The translations under genes and the position numbers were made by a program. DNA of 64,000 nucleotides from Malaya genurostris (lineage: Eukaryota > Arthropoda > Insecta > Diptera > Culicidae): positions 229,673,435-229,737,434 of the forward strand of contig NC_080572.1 of NCBI RefSeq assembly GCF_030247185.1. The letters are read 5' to 3'. This document shows positions 34,897 through 45,764 of this stretch, one piece after another (the stretch's first letter is position 1; each line of letters opens with the position of its first letter). The notes under the pieces were generated by a model. The model was not told where the DNA came from. It worked only from the letters and a program-made list of their open reading frames with translations, and did not search any database.

Positions 34897-35840
34897 TTTT
34901 TTATTTAAAAGACATTATTATTTAGGCCTATTTGCGTACAAGCTTTACGTGGCCGATTGAGCCGATTTTATAAATATTTTTTTTTGAGTTGGATCTCGTT
35001 GTCACCCTTTTTCTAGGGGGAGAGGAGCTTCCATTTCCCTCCTGCGAGGATTGAGGGGCACTTTGTTCGTGGGTCGTCTCGTCATCCATTGACGCATCGG
35101 TGGTATTGTTGATTTCCGTCTTCTTTTCTTTTTCCTTGTTATTCGCAATCTTGATCTCGTTGCTAGTTACTGTAGAAGCGCCTTGTTGTACATTGGTTGC
35201 AGTTACTCGTTGGTTAGATGGTGAAAGTGTTTTTGAAACAGGAGCACTGCATTCACTAGTTTCCGTTGTTGAGCGGTTGTTCTTGTTTTTGTTTGTTTTC
35301 GCAGTTTCAGTGCATGGTTTGCCGTAGTGTGCAGGTTGTTCACAAAACTGACATGTAACCAGTTGATTTTCATACGAAATCAGCGTTTTACACGGATGTA
35401 TCCCGTCTTGATCACAAATAATGTAAGATGGAATTGCTTTACGTAGTTGCATACGTACCACTCGTACTTACATACTAACATACTTTCCCGAACATACCCA
35501 TCGCTGGTCTGCGGAGGAAGATCATGCACGCGTACTTCTATGGCATTGTCCACCATGCACACAGGGATTTTAAATTTAACATTGTCATGATCAACACTGT
35601 GCACCCCGTTACTAACCGAAGCAAATGCAATTGCATCTCTTTCACGTTTGAACTAACTTTGCAGCGCTTGAAATCAATACAAACTGAATTTGGCCTTGTA
35701 GGCCAAGTTTCTGGCTTTGTTAAATCGTATTTGCTCATTTCGTGCCCTCTATTGTTCACTACACTGTATTGTCTTTGTTTCTGTTGTCTCGACCGTAAAC
35801 GATTTGCGACTGTGTCTGATGAGATGCGAGCACGAACTGT
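34897..35840 (-). mobile_element. ORF1-only LINE-derived element, copy A
   Basis: Minus-strand order: a 5' end cagttcgtgctcgcatctca at 35840, a 5' UTR of about 190 bases, ORF1 pieces, then right after the ORF1 stop a short 3' UTR (gccacgtaaagcttgtacg) and a poly-A end at 34897-34910. ORF2 is entirely absent. The flanks share atgctg plus T-rich bases (left about 34886, right about 35843), a plausible target duplication. Copy B at 44937 has the same architecture. Confidence 0.78.
34928..35604 (-). pseudogene. Gag-like ORF1 of copy A, split into two frames
   Basis: The N-terminal piece (35380-35604) reads VCMVDNAIEVRVHDLPPQTS. The C-terminal piece (34928-35461, 177 codons) begins MVRMQLRKAIPSYIICDQDG, continues to the zinc knuckle CQFCEQPAHYGKPC (CX2CX4HX4C), then a Ser/Thr/Asn-rich low-complexity region and a basic end RKRVTTRSNSKK. 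Such proteins are the nucleic-acid-binding ORF1 products of I/LOA/R1-like LINEs. The two pieces overlap in different frames because of a deletion shared with copy B. No reverse transcriptase was found. Confidence 0.75.
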
Positions 35841-37370
35841 ATGCTGGTTTTATGAAAAGGCTCTATTTAAATATTACTATTTATGCACAATATCACCAAC
35901 AAAGGCGGAGCCAACTGGAGTCAAAATAAGGATTGTTCCAAAAAGAAATCGGTGGTTTTCAATTGTTCAGTATTAAAAATTGTGAGTTTTCGGTGAGTGT
36001 GTAAAAACTTACCTTGTTGTGTTTAACTTGGCCTAGTGTGCTGTTAGAAATTTCGAACAAGAGTTGCTTAGAAAAAATAATGCGCGTTTGTGGGAAATCC
36101 ATTGTGTGTTACATTGGTTAAAACAAAGTGACGGCAATGATTCATCATAGCGTAATTTGTTACCAAACAGTTATTTAGGTTTCCAAGCACAACATCTTTT
36201 TGTCATATGGAACTAATTATCGTTTAAAAGTTAATTGTTACTTAATTAAAACATATATGTAATCGCAACTATATTCTTAATTACTAATTGAAAATAAGTT
36301 CATTTCAGGATGCGAATCCAATCGTATGTTCAAATCGTTACTTTGAATTGATATAGCGAGAACATAGATATTACAAGCTTATAACATACAATTTCGACAC
36401 TGATTCCGATAACTATCGGTTAGTTTTTGCAACGTAATGATAACAAAAATTCAACGAGGAAAACATTTTTTGGGTTCTAACAATGCGAGCACATTATGAA
36501 GTCGAAAGATGTGTATGAAACATAAATAAAACAAGAAAGTCACTTTTTTCAAAACTACTTTTTGACAAAAATAATAAAAGGCTGATTGGTAATTTTTATT
36601 CTATGCACTGTTATAAACATGACGAATACAATATATTGTATAAAAAATTAAATAATAATTCGTAAGAGTTTAGCGTAGAGTTTGTTTTTTCACATCTTTA
36701 TAAGCAGGATTTGATATTGAAGGTTGTATCAAAAACACTACATTAAATCTGAGTTTAGCTTGACAGTTTGTAAATCATTGTAAAATTTGTACATCGTATC
36801 AACCTAGTAATTTTCAACAATATGCTGTTCTTTTATTGTTGATAAAAAGCATTCTTTATTCATGTAATGTTTACATTGTCGTGTGTGACTAAGTTGTAGC
36901 TAATTTACTAGAAAACAAATTTTATTCATTTCATTTACACACCTACAAAAGATGGTGGAAATTTACGTCTTCTGAGATCGACATATACGAGCGTCAAAAA
37001 TGATTCGTTTTACAGTTGATCTAACACATATTTAATGCATTTTGAGAAATTTGTTGGTACTGAATTATTTAAGTTTACACGCCTGCTTGAAAAAAGGTAT
37101 GTTTGACTCATATTTAAATCATTCCAGTAAAATTCAGACATCCTACAAATAATGATCTAATGGATTGAGTCAAATGTGGATTGCATGACATTGTAACGTA
37201 ACGGCAACTTATTTTTAACTGATTAACTCCAATGACTATAATTTTTGTTGCAAAGTAGTTACAAATAAGCTACCGTAACAATTGTTGTTATTTGGAAACC
37301 GAATCTATATACAGAATATTATGGCCAGGACACTGTACCGAAGTGGATCGTAATCGGACGACTATACGTA
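35841..37370. other. Intron, nothing recognised
   Basis: AT-rich non-coding sequence with no supported feature. Confidence 0.4.
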
Positions 37371-37621
37371 CACACTTAAAAAATGTTACATCTTTATAGA
37401 TGCACATAAAAGGCACGTCGCAATTTACTTACATTCACAATACAAAGCATTTAAAGATAAGTCATATCATTAACTTCACAGTTGTTTTAGCTGAAACTCA
37501 CATCGATACAGACGCAAAATATATGTTTACATGTTAGTAGATATAATATTGTGTCATCACCGAAGAAATTACGGCATACTTGAATTTACGTCAAGCGTAA
37601 ATTTCATTTTTTCTAAGAGTG
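37371..37621 (-). mobile_element. TA-flanked MITE (cacWcttagaaaaaatg ends), copy 1
   Basis: Left end cacacttaaaaaatg, right end cattttttctaagagtg, TA on each side (37369-37370 and 37622-37623). Internal blocks agtcatatcattaacttcac and caccgaagaaattacgg recur at 40207-40530 and 48143-48346. Confidence 0.75.
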
Positions 37622-37826
37622 TACATTAAAACGGATACCAAGCCAATCCTCGATCAACACACTTAAACCCGATTCTCGAGCTCGGCATTTTGAAATGCCG
37701 AAGTAGATCGGTAATACGACATTTTGCTGGTTGTTCAGTGATCCACATGCTCTTTTCCGAAATTCGTTAAAGTAGTATGCTGATATCTCAGTAAAGAGCG
37801 TACTTTTGCCGAAGTTTGGCATAATA
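37622..37826. repeat. Repeat with cggcatttt/tgccga words, left part
   Basis: Contains a small palindrome ctcggcattttgaaatgccg. Words such as ttgccga and tctcagtaa also occur at 38766-39250, so the mariner at 37827 seems to have split one repeat. Confidence 0.4.
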
Positions 37827-38765
37827 CCTTATGATCAAAAAAGAATTGGAATTTTCATTTTAAAATTCCCGCGCTTGTCCCATCGGTAAACTTTTATTGT
37901 CTCAACGTTGGCACCACTTTTATACACATTCTGTCAAATTTTGACGCATATCGTACGATTAGTTTTTGTTTGGCGTCTATACAAAAAGTTGAAAAATTTT
38001 CGTGTGGCGATTTTTATAATGGATGAAAATTTTGAACAACGTGCGTGCATCAAATTTTGTGTTACAAATGGATTTAAGTGTTCCGAAACGTTGAAAATGT
38101 TAGAAAAGGCCTTTGGTGAATCGTGTCTAGGAAAAACACAGGCATACGAGTGGTATAAACGCTTCAAAGGTGGTCGTACAAGCTTGGATCTTGAACAACA
38201 ACATCTGTTACTGAAGAAAACATAGAATCTGCGAAGCAAATCGTGTTGCAAAATCGTTCTGTACCGATTAGAGAGATTGCTGTGTTGTTGGGCATCTCTT
38301 ATGGATCAGCCGAACACATTTTAACTGATGTTTTGGGTTTGAAACGCGTCGCTTCTCGGCTGGTGCCAAAAAAGCTGAATTTCATTCAAAAACAGCGTCG
38401 TGTTGATGTGGCCAAAGAGATGATTTCCAACACAGATAGTGACCCCACATTCATCGAATGCATCATAACTGGTGATGAGATGTGGATCTATGAATATGAC
38501 GTCAAAACCGCACAAAAACAATCGACCGAATGGCGCTTCGAAGGCGAGCCGTTGTTCTAAATTTTCATCCATTATAAAAATCGCCACACGAAAATTTTTC
38601 AACTTCTTTGTATAGACGCCAAACAAAAACTAATCGTACGATATGCGTCAAAATTTGACAGAATGTGTATAAAAGTGTTGGCAACGTTGAGAGAATGAAA
38701 GTTTACCGATTGGACAAGCGCGGGAATTTTAAACTGAAAATTCCGGTTCTCTTTTGATCATAAGG
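37827..38765 (+). mobile_element. Mariner-derived foldback element with 215-bp inverted ends
   Basis: TA occurs at both edges (37825-37826 and 38766-38767). The first 215 bases (37827-38041: TIR, 5' UTR and the first eight codons of a transposase) are repeated in inverted orientation at 38550-38765. Both arms carry ccttatgatcaaaa, gtctatacaa and ttttataatggatgaaaa. The 508-bp spacer is the 5' half of the gene. The normal 3' end seen at 58435-59351 is missing. Confidence 0.85.
38020..38560 (+). pseudogene. 5' half of a mariner (DD34D) transposase
   Basis: The first frame reads MDENFEQRACIKFCVTNGFK to YEWYKRFKGGRTSLD, then a small deletion (relative to the copy at 58040) shifts the frame. The second frame gives IVLQNRSVPIREIAV, GISYGSAEHILTDVLGLKR, LVPKKLNFIQKQRRVDVAKE and IITGDEMWIYEYD, which holds the first catalytic Asp. 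It stops within the inverted arm. The two C-terminal catalytic Asp residues are absent, so the protein is inactive. Confidence 0.85.
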
Positions 38766-39589
38766 TATTATGCTGAACTTATCAGTAAACAAGAAATATA
38801 CCGAAATCAGCAAATCCGTTTGCCGAGATTTCGAACAATGAGACAGTTTTTACTGAAACTCGGTGAGACACTTGTCATCTAATGTCTCTTTTGTGATTTT
38901 GCAAAGCACCACGTCACCATTGCTTGTGGAGCTGGAAAACATTGGAAGAAAGAAAACAGATTTTTTATATTTATGATGTTTTCTTTTGTGTATGCTAGAT
39001 TCAAAAGAACATAATGAAACACCGTCTTTCTCCAACCTTCACTTTCGTGCCTTATTTTACATACAATAGTAAAGAAAAATCATGATTCAATCCTGATCGC
39101 TTTTACCGAACTAATAATAAAATTTCTGCTGACAAGTTCGGTTAATAAATTTCGAGTTTGCGAGATTCTCAGTAATTATACATTTTGCCGAGACGATTAC
39201 CGACCACTGGGCTGTGCAAATTTCGGCATTTTTTGCCGAGATTCAGCAATAAAATTTAAGTATAAAGAGTTTTTTTTTCGATAGGTCCTGTCTGGATGTT
39301 CTGGAGAAGTTTTGGAAGAAGAAGTTCTAATAATTTGTCAAGATGTACTTGGTGTGGCAGGTGAGCTGTGCGTACGGTAAACTCAATAAGTCGTACAAAA
39401 CGTCAATTGCCAAATATAAAAAGAAGAACTCTTCCAGAAACGCCTGTTGCCCTTTCTCCGGTCCCACGAAGGTTCGGCCGGATATTGCATTGCTCTGTTA
39501 CACGAAACTGATGATGGAGCAGTACGAGGTCAACGTTGTTCTCTATAAAAAGGTAATAGAATTGCTGAAAAAAACGAATTTTGAACGGA
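38766..39589. other. Intron with ttgccgag-type repeat words
   Basis: Several ccgaaat, gccgag and ctcagtaa words repeat loosely; see 37622-37826. No coding sequence was recognised. Confidence 0.4.
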
Positions 39590-40206
39590 GCCTCGGAGCC
39601 CCAATGCGTTATATATTATTTGACTCAGCTCGACGAGATCAGGAAATGTCTGAAACGCACGCACATACACTTTTCAACGAATGTTTTCATCGCTCAATTT
39701 TCCCGAAGATGGCTCAACCGATTTCAATTAGCCTAAGCTCGTTTATCAGGAATCAGAAGTAATTGGCTCAAGTGGCACGTTCGATTAAAAGCTACTATTA
39801 GGTAATTGATAAACTTCGAAGATCAATTAACTGTGACTTCTGGTTCCGGAGATATGATGGTATAAGTGACGTAAACGACAAAACGCGTTGTTTTTTCCTG
39901 CTCAAATTTCTCAGACATGGCTGCACCGATTTTAACTAACTTAGGTTCGTTTGAAAGTTTCTATTGGTTAAGTTCGAAGATTAAGTCTCTGTTACTTCTG
40001 GTTTCGGGGATATGATGGCAAAAGTGACAAAACGCACTTCATATTTTACCGTTCAATTCTCTCGAAGATAACTAATTTAGACTCGTTTTAATGCTTGAAT
40101 TTAAAATGGCTGTGTTTTAATGGTTTGAATTTAAAATGGCTGTCACTCCTGATTCGAGCGATATAATGGTATAAGTGACGCAAACGGCAAAACATTTTTC
40201 GGATAT
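39590..40206 (+). repeat. Abundant dispersed repeat, diverged copy
   Basis: Blocks gagcctcggagccccaatgc, gactcagctcgacgagatca, gatggctcaaccgatttcaa and tccggagatatgatggtata match the family at 18476 and 58695. The central part is itself duplicated (the ggcaaaagtgac-type block recurs). Confidence 0.6.
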
Positions 40207-40530
40207 GGAGCGTCGTAATTCACCTCATTTTTAATTCAAACCATGTAAAGACCAGTCATATCTTTACCTTCACAGTTAATTTAGCTGAACTTTACACCGA
40301 TACAGACACAAAAAGTTCATTTACATGTAAATAAATGCAATATTCCCCCTGGATGGCGGTTCAATGCATAGGACGCTGGTCTTACAGGCCAGTTGTCATA
40401 TGTCATTCCACACAAGGAATGTAATGCCAAGACTTTGCTTTGCTAGATGAGTAATATTGTGTAATTAACCGAAAAAATTACAGCATGTTTGAATTACCGT
40501 CAAGCGTAAATTCCATTTTTTCTAAGAGTG
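40207..40530 (-). mobile_element. TA-flanked MITE, copy 2, with nested SINE
   Basis: The right end cattttttctaagagtg followed by TA matches the element at 37371. The left end is lost. A SINE fragment lies at 40345-40446. Confidence 0.65.
40345..40446 (+). mobile_element. tRNA-headed SINE, copy 4, internally deleted
   Basis: Head ctggatggcggttcaatgca with cttacaggccagttgtcata, then directly the 3' tail cacaaggaatgtaatgcca. The middle of the unit, including the B box, is missing compared with 10817-11015. Confidence 0.7.
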
Positions 40531-40802
40531 TAGTTAACATGTGTTTATTTATCCCCTGAGAGCTCAAAAAATATCCGACTAAAATTTAATTTTTGGTGAT
40601 TATTTTTATCTGTCTCCTTATTGCAATAGTAACTTTGTTCGATTATCAGTTCAGTGATTTTTTTTAGCAATCAATCGAATAATCAACATCATTGATGATA
40701 AAAAATTCTTGGTCCATATCACAATTAAACCAATTTAGTTATGTATCTAAACCAGCTTTTCATTAAATTCAAACCGTCGTGAACATGTTATAATAAGTTG
40801 TA

Positions 40803-42103
40803 AAGACTGTCCCACAATATATGGACGCACTTTGATTTCGCTGTAAATAATTCACAAGTGTTAGATATTCAAATTTTATTCGATATACTGATAATATTAG
40901 ACAACAACAACAGAATATTATTCTCAACATTTACTACTTAGCCATTGTAGACTAGCTGGCGCATCTTCTTGCGAACGTTCCTCATTGAATTCCGTACAGA
41001 CTTCTTGGTGACAAGTTTTGACACTTTTTTCCAATCTTTTCGAACTGTTGAATGGTTTCGGCTGCCGAGACATGTTTCCTAAAATGTGCCTTCGTTAATG
41101 CCCAAAATTCCTCAATTGGTCGAAGTTGTGGACAATTTGGTGGATTCATGTCTTTTGGGACGAAAGTGACATTTTTGGTAGTATACCATTCTACCGTTGA
41201 TTTCGAGTAGTGGCAAGAAGCAAGATCTGCCCAGAAGACAACATGATCCTTGTGGCTTCGAATCATGGGTAGAAGTCGTTTTTGTAAACATTCCTTGATG
41301 TATATTTCGCTGTTCATTGAAGCAGCGGTGATGAAGGGTTTCGAAATCTCACCGCAGCTACGAATTGCTTGCCAGACCATAGCTTTGTTACCAAATTTTT
41401 CGACTTCAATCGATGTCTCGGACTGATTTAACACTTGCCCTTCTCGCACCGTATAATATTGTGGTCCCAGCAAGGATTTGTAATCGAGTTTCACGTAGGT
41501 TTTGTTGTTCATGATTATGCAGTTCAAATTTCCAACAAGAATCGTATTGTACAGCTTTCGAACCCTCGGCCTGATCGATGCTTCTTGTTTCGGACTACAT
41601 TTTGGTTGTTTCTGCTTCTTATAGGTTCGAAGATTCAAACGTTCTTTAGCACGAAGAACATTTGACTCCGAAGTGCCCACTTTTTTGGCCACACCCCGAA
41701 CTGAAACCTCCTTCTTTTGCTCGAACGCCTTCAGTATACGTTTATCCAACTGAGGGTTAGCAGGACCTTTTTTTCGACCCGTTTTCGGTTTATCCTCAAA
41801 GGTGTTATCCTCACCGAACTTCCTGATTGCATTTCGCACGGCTTTTTCACTTACTCCTTCCATTTTTGCTATCTTTCTTAGTGACAGTCCGCGTTCTGTG
41901 CACCATTTGTACACAATTTTTCGACGTTGTTCTGCTGAAAGTCCACGCATTTCGAAACAAACTAATGAAAACGAATAAACAACTGCACAAGTTGTTAGAG
42001 AAGAGTGTAAACAACAGAACGCAGCCATAAAAATTTACAGATTCTGAACCATTGCGAAATGGCAGCGGTTTTTGGATGCGTCCATACTATCTACGACAGC
42101 CTT
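40803..42103 (-). mobile_element. ITmD37E-type element, near full length
   Basis: This 1301-bp element is flanked by TA (40801-40802 and 42104-42105). Ends aagactgtccc...tatggacgca and its right-hand counterpart (complement aaggctgtcg...tatggacgca) form imperfect TIRs of about 27 bp. A second copy with the same left end is at 53781. Size and transposase match the DD37E family described from Aedes and Anopheles. Confidence 0.9.
40938..41950 (-). pseudogene. DD37E transposase, catalytic Asp lost and C-terminal frameshift
   Basis: A single open frame runs 42028 to 40982, but the family start is MRGLSAEQRRKIVYKW at 41950. The N-terminal helix-turn-helix (EGVSEKAVRNAIRKFG) and second HTH (VRGVAKKVGTSESNVLRAK) are intact. 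The first catalytic motif, MDDETYVKLD in the copy at 53781, reads MNNKTYVKLD, so the catalytic Asp is Asn. The second (FWADLASCHYSK) and the Glu (LRPIEEFW) remain, 37 residues apart. A one-base loss near 41031 shifts the frame; the other frame then gives KLVTKKSVRNSMRNVRKK and stops at 40938. Inactive on two counts. Confidence 0.9.
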
Positions 42104-42289
42104 TATTTTTATTAATAAAAGACGGGGCGGTATACGTTTGTTGAGTTATTTAGTGAATTGGTTTCAAAATTTCACTTATTTTTTGTATGGGTGTTGGTAT
42201 TGTATTGAGACAAAAACAGATTGACGTAAGCATTGACTCGATGAAAATGAAACTGTGCTCTCCTAAAACACAATATCAATTTCGGCGAA

Positions 42290-42770
42290 CGACAAATGCA
42301 GGTTTCAATAGGGGTCCAAAAAAACATCTACTGTAACTATAAGCAGTTAAATTTATTAGCCTCTTTCGGTACAACATGGACTTTGCTTTATACCGTTCCA
42401 AAACATCTTTGGCGTAGTAACAAGATGCCAAATCAAGCCAGAATAGCAAGGGAGCGTCATGGCTACGGTATCAATCGCTTCTTTAGGTATCCTTCACGGT
42501 TTATTTTCTTGTTTACCGTCCCGGTAGTGATCAAGCTTTGGCTTGCTTAACCACAGCAACATATCGCCTGCCAAACCAAATATTTTTTGGGAAACTTGGC
42601 ATTTTTCTTCGTCCTGAAATGTTTGTCTACGCCGTTCCGTTGCATGGCGGTATAAAAAAGACATTCGGGAAAGATGCTTCAAGCCTTCCAGCACACAAGC
42701 TTCATCATCCATTATCACACAAGAAAGCTTCGTCAAATACTCGCGATACAAGTTCACATTTTATTTATTT
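42290..42770 (-). pseudogene. DD37E-type transposase fragment, second family
   Basis: The minus-strand frame reads YREYLTKLSCVIMDDEACVL, then FLYRHATERRRQTF and DEEKCQVSQKIFGLAG. The first catalytic motif is kept as MDDEA. It belongs with the remnant at 4555-5250 (shared FLYRHATERR/FFYTAMQRN and DEEKCQV blocks), not with the 40803 element. Downstream pieces are frameshifted (TPKMFWNGIK near 42390). Confidence 0.65.
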
Positions 42771-43781
42771 GTTGTTATGGCACACAACTTCAAATTTTTT
42801 TCATAAAATAATGATCATATTTTCGAAGGCATCTAGCAACAGTTATATTGATATGTTTGACACATCATGAGATATTCACGATCATTAAAACTTATCAATA
42901 TCCCAGAGAGTAGATTTTTGAACGGTGTCTCATAGTAAAGTAAGACGTATTTACATCAAAATTATTTTCAATATTGTCAGAATATTCGTAAAATTCTTTT
43001 CGCACATTCGCATCATCAAATGGTACATATACATTTCGTCATTTCGTTACTCACACAAGATCGGTGTCAAATCCAACCAAACTTCGAGATGTTTTGTTGG
43101 TTCCCGGGGCAACTCATTGTAGCCTCTGCCATGTTCCTCCGTCAATTCCTCGGCACAAAAAGCGAAAACCGACATCCCGGCGCACCTTTTCGTGAAACAA
43201 CGAACGAACATGTCAATTTACAGCATCACCGAAGCAGAAAGATGAAAATTTTCGGTCACTTCACTGCACCACCGACAGCAAAATACCTTCCCAAGTTTTC
43301 AGCCCAGAACAGCGGTTATGGGTTGTCCTAGGACTAAGTGCCCATTGTGGTCCGGACACTGGTTGGCTGGCTGGCTGGGATTGTAGCTCTAACATCATAC
43401 GAGCCACTGTGCATTTGAACGAATGAGAGAAGCAGTTCCGCTGGGGTGTATAAAATTAAACACTGTAAGTGTATGTAAGTGTAAAATGCAAATGATTGCT
43501 AGTTCTATACTTCTGCAAGTGGGCGATTGTTCCCTCCGGTGGATAGTATCTATCTAGTCTGGGAATTGTTTCAAAGTGTTGTAAGGAGTTTTATCTATGA
43601 GACAAGCAATGAAATTTCGGGTCAACAGTTCTGGTATTAAATTTCAACGCGATAAAGCTCGAAAGTTTATATTTTATGTTTCTTCGGCGAAAACATGCTC
43701 CAACTCTAACCGACTTCTACTAGATTCGGCTTACTCAGTATTAAAATGTTAATTCGTTTATTTTTTTTTTCTTTTCGACAG
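42771..43781. other. Intron before the central endostatin exon
   Basis: A dispersed repeat (gagatattcacgatca; cccagagagtagattttt; catagtaaagtaagacgta) lies at 42850-42960, also at 60510-60590. 43000-43780 is unique and leads into the exon. Confidence 0.5.
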
Positions 43782-43961
43782 AATTCAAAACCTAGACGCC
43801 ATCGTGCGGATAGCAGATCGTGAACTTCCAGTGGTGAACACCCGAGGGGATGTGCTGTTCAATTCATGGAATGGCATATTCAACGGCCAAGGTGGCTTCT
43901 TCTCGCAAGCCCCGCGGATATACAGCTTCAGTGGGAAAAATGTCCTCACCGACATAGCCTG
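43782..43961 (+). CDS. Mp: Multiplexin exon: central endostatin
   Basis: This 180-base exon has a long T-tract and a ttttcgacag acceptor, and a gtaagt donor. Its first base completes the split Arg codon from 18158 and its last two bases begin a Trp codon. It encodes IQNLDAIVRIADRELPVVN, then GDVLFNSWNGIF, then APRIYSFSGKNVL. These match the LQDLYSIVRRADR, LLFPSWEALF and IFSFDGKDVL segments of vertebrate endostatin. The arginines and basic patch fit a heparin-binding surface. The 25.6-kb intron upstream carries most of the transposons of the window. Sequence immediately upstream (43000-43780) is repeat-poor. Confidence 0.96.
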
Positions 43962-44928
43962 GTAAGTAGCAGCGAAGGTCATGCGAGTCCTCACCAAAGA
44001 CAATGTAGGTGCATAGCAAATAACCGTGACTCTACTCTACGTGTGACATTTGCCTTGACAGATAATCCATACATTTCGTCGGATAATCTCCCTATTATGG
44101 ACAGCGACAATAAATCTTGAACAATGGTTCTCGCCGAGCAAAGAAAAAAAAACGATGGAACCAAAAAAACAAGACCGAGACAATATATCAAATTTATATC
44201 TTCTCACACGAGATCGTTGTCTGTTGCAGGGAAATGTTCGAAAGATGGAAAGCAAGAAAAAACAAACACATTTGCTAAACGACACAATCATCAACCGTAA
44301 TGGTCACATTGGCGGCGCACTAAATTCGTGTCACAAAGATTGAATATCCTGGACAGGATATCGTGCGCTTGTGTGACATGTGTTCATGGTAATATTTCAT
44401 GCACAAATAAACAATCGTTGGAGGGCATATTTTTGGCATCTATGACGTCTACCCAATAGACAGGATCGTCATATTGATGAAAGAAAAATAAATGATTCCA
44501 TCTCAGTTTAGCACACCATTTCCGAAAATAAATTGTCTCCGCTCACGGCTGAACAATAACTGCCACAATTCGACTTTGTCTGCTGATTTGTCTAGTACCG
44601 ATTTTTTTAAAGAAAGAAAAAAACGAACAACATCTACAGTATTCATATATAAATAAGATATTTACCGCCACCGACAGTTTGACATGCCACCGATTTCTAG
44701 TAAAACACGGTCCACGGTCGGTGGTGTTTTTATCGCAATGACAATTTTTTATTGTCATTGATACATTGATAGTTGGAAATCTTTTGAGTGTTCTTTCTGT
44801 TTCCCCAATGAAGTAGGGATACTCTAATTCCAACTGATTTCAAATTGGGCATTTCAAACTGAAAGTCATATCTTTGAAAAGTGTCAGGAGTTATGCCCAG
44901 AAATCAAAGTTCCGCTAACCCTTATTCA
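43962..44928. other. Intron, nothing recognised
   Basis: Begins with the gtaagt donor; no repeats or genes supported. Confidence 0.45.
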
Positions 44929-44936
44929 CTTTTCTT

Positions 44937-45756
44937 ATTTTATTAAATTCGTTTATTCAGGCCAATTTTCGTACAAGCTTTACGTGGCCGAATAAGCCAT
45001 ATTTTCATAAGATAAAATAATTTTTTACCGTTGGATCTCGTTGTTACCCATTTTCTTTTCCGTTGTTGGGTGGTTGTTCTTGTTTTTGTTTGAAGATGTC
45101 CTTTTCGCAGTTTCAGGGCAAGGTTTGCCGTAGTGTGCAGGTTGTTCACAAAACTGACATGTAACCAGTTGATTTTCATACGTAATCAGCGTTTTACAAG
45201 GATGTATCCCGTCTTGATCACAAATGATGTAAGATGGACTTGCTTTACGTAGTTGCATACGTACCACTCGTACTTACATACTAACATACTTTCCCGAACA
45301 TACCCATCGCTGGTCTGCGGAGGAAGGTCATGCACGCGTACTTCTATGGCATTGTCCACCAAGTACACAGGAATTTTATATTTAACATTGTCATGATCAA
45401 CACTGTGCACCCCGTTATTAACTGAAGCAAATGCAAATGCGATTGCATCTTTTTCACGTTTGAACATAATGTACACACAGTTAGACGCCTTGTTGAATTG
45501 AATCTCGCTTACATCATTGACGTTTAGATGCTTTCGCTCCTTAAGCAAGATTTCAATTTCGGTAGCTGCTGGTCTAACTTTGCAGCGCTTGAAATCAATA
45601 CAAATTGAATCTAGGTTTGTAGGCCAAGTTTCAGGCTTTGTTAAACCATTTCGTGCACTCTATTGTTCACTACACTGTATTGTCTTTTTTTCTATCGTCT
45701 CGACCGTAAGCAATTGTCGACTGTGTCAGATGAGATGCGAGCACGAACTGGGTTCG
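44937..45756 (-). mobile_element. ORF1-only LINE-derived element, copy B
   Basis: Same layout as copy A: 5' end cagttcgtgctcgcatctca near 45750, 5' UTR, split ORF1, then gccacgtaaagcttgtacg and a short A-rich 3' end with AATAAA. An 8-bp repeat cttttctt flanks it (44929-44936 and 45757-45764). It is inserted into the Tc1-like remnant at 45765-46470. ORF1 pieces are at 45186-45548 and 45025-45267, with the zinc knuckle CQFCEQPAHYGKPC. The low-complexity region of copy A is mostly deleted here. Confidence 0.8.
45025..45548 (-). pseudogene. Gag-like ORF1 of copy B, split into two frames
   Basis: The N-terminal frame reads MLKERKHLNVNDVSEIQFNK to YLVDNAIEVRVHDLPPQ and VRESMLVCKYEWY. The C-terminal frame begins MVRMQLRKASPSYIICDQDG and carries the CX2CX4HX4C knuckle. 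Both copies show the same frame break between ESMLVCKYEWY and VRMQLRKA, so the break predates their insertion. Confidence 0.75.
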
Positions 45757-45764
45757 CTTTTCTT

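Noticed and set aside
35100..35327. Plus-strand open frame with hydrophobic N-terminus
   Set aside because: Antisense to the Thr/Asn/Lys-rich part of ORF1 in copy A.
43785..44003. Minus-strand frame over the central endostatin exon
   Set aside because: Shadow of the + strand exon, which has conserved motifs and splice sites.
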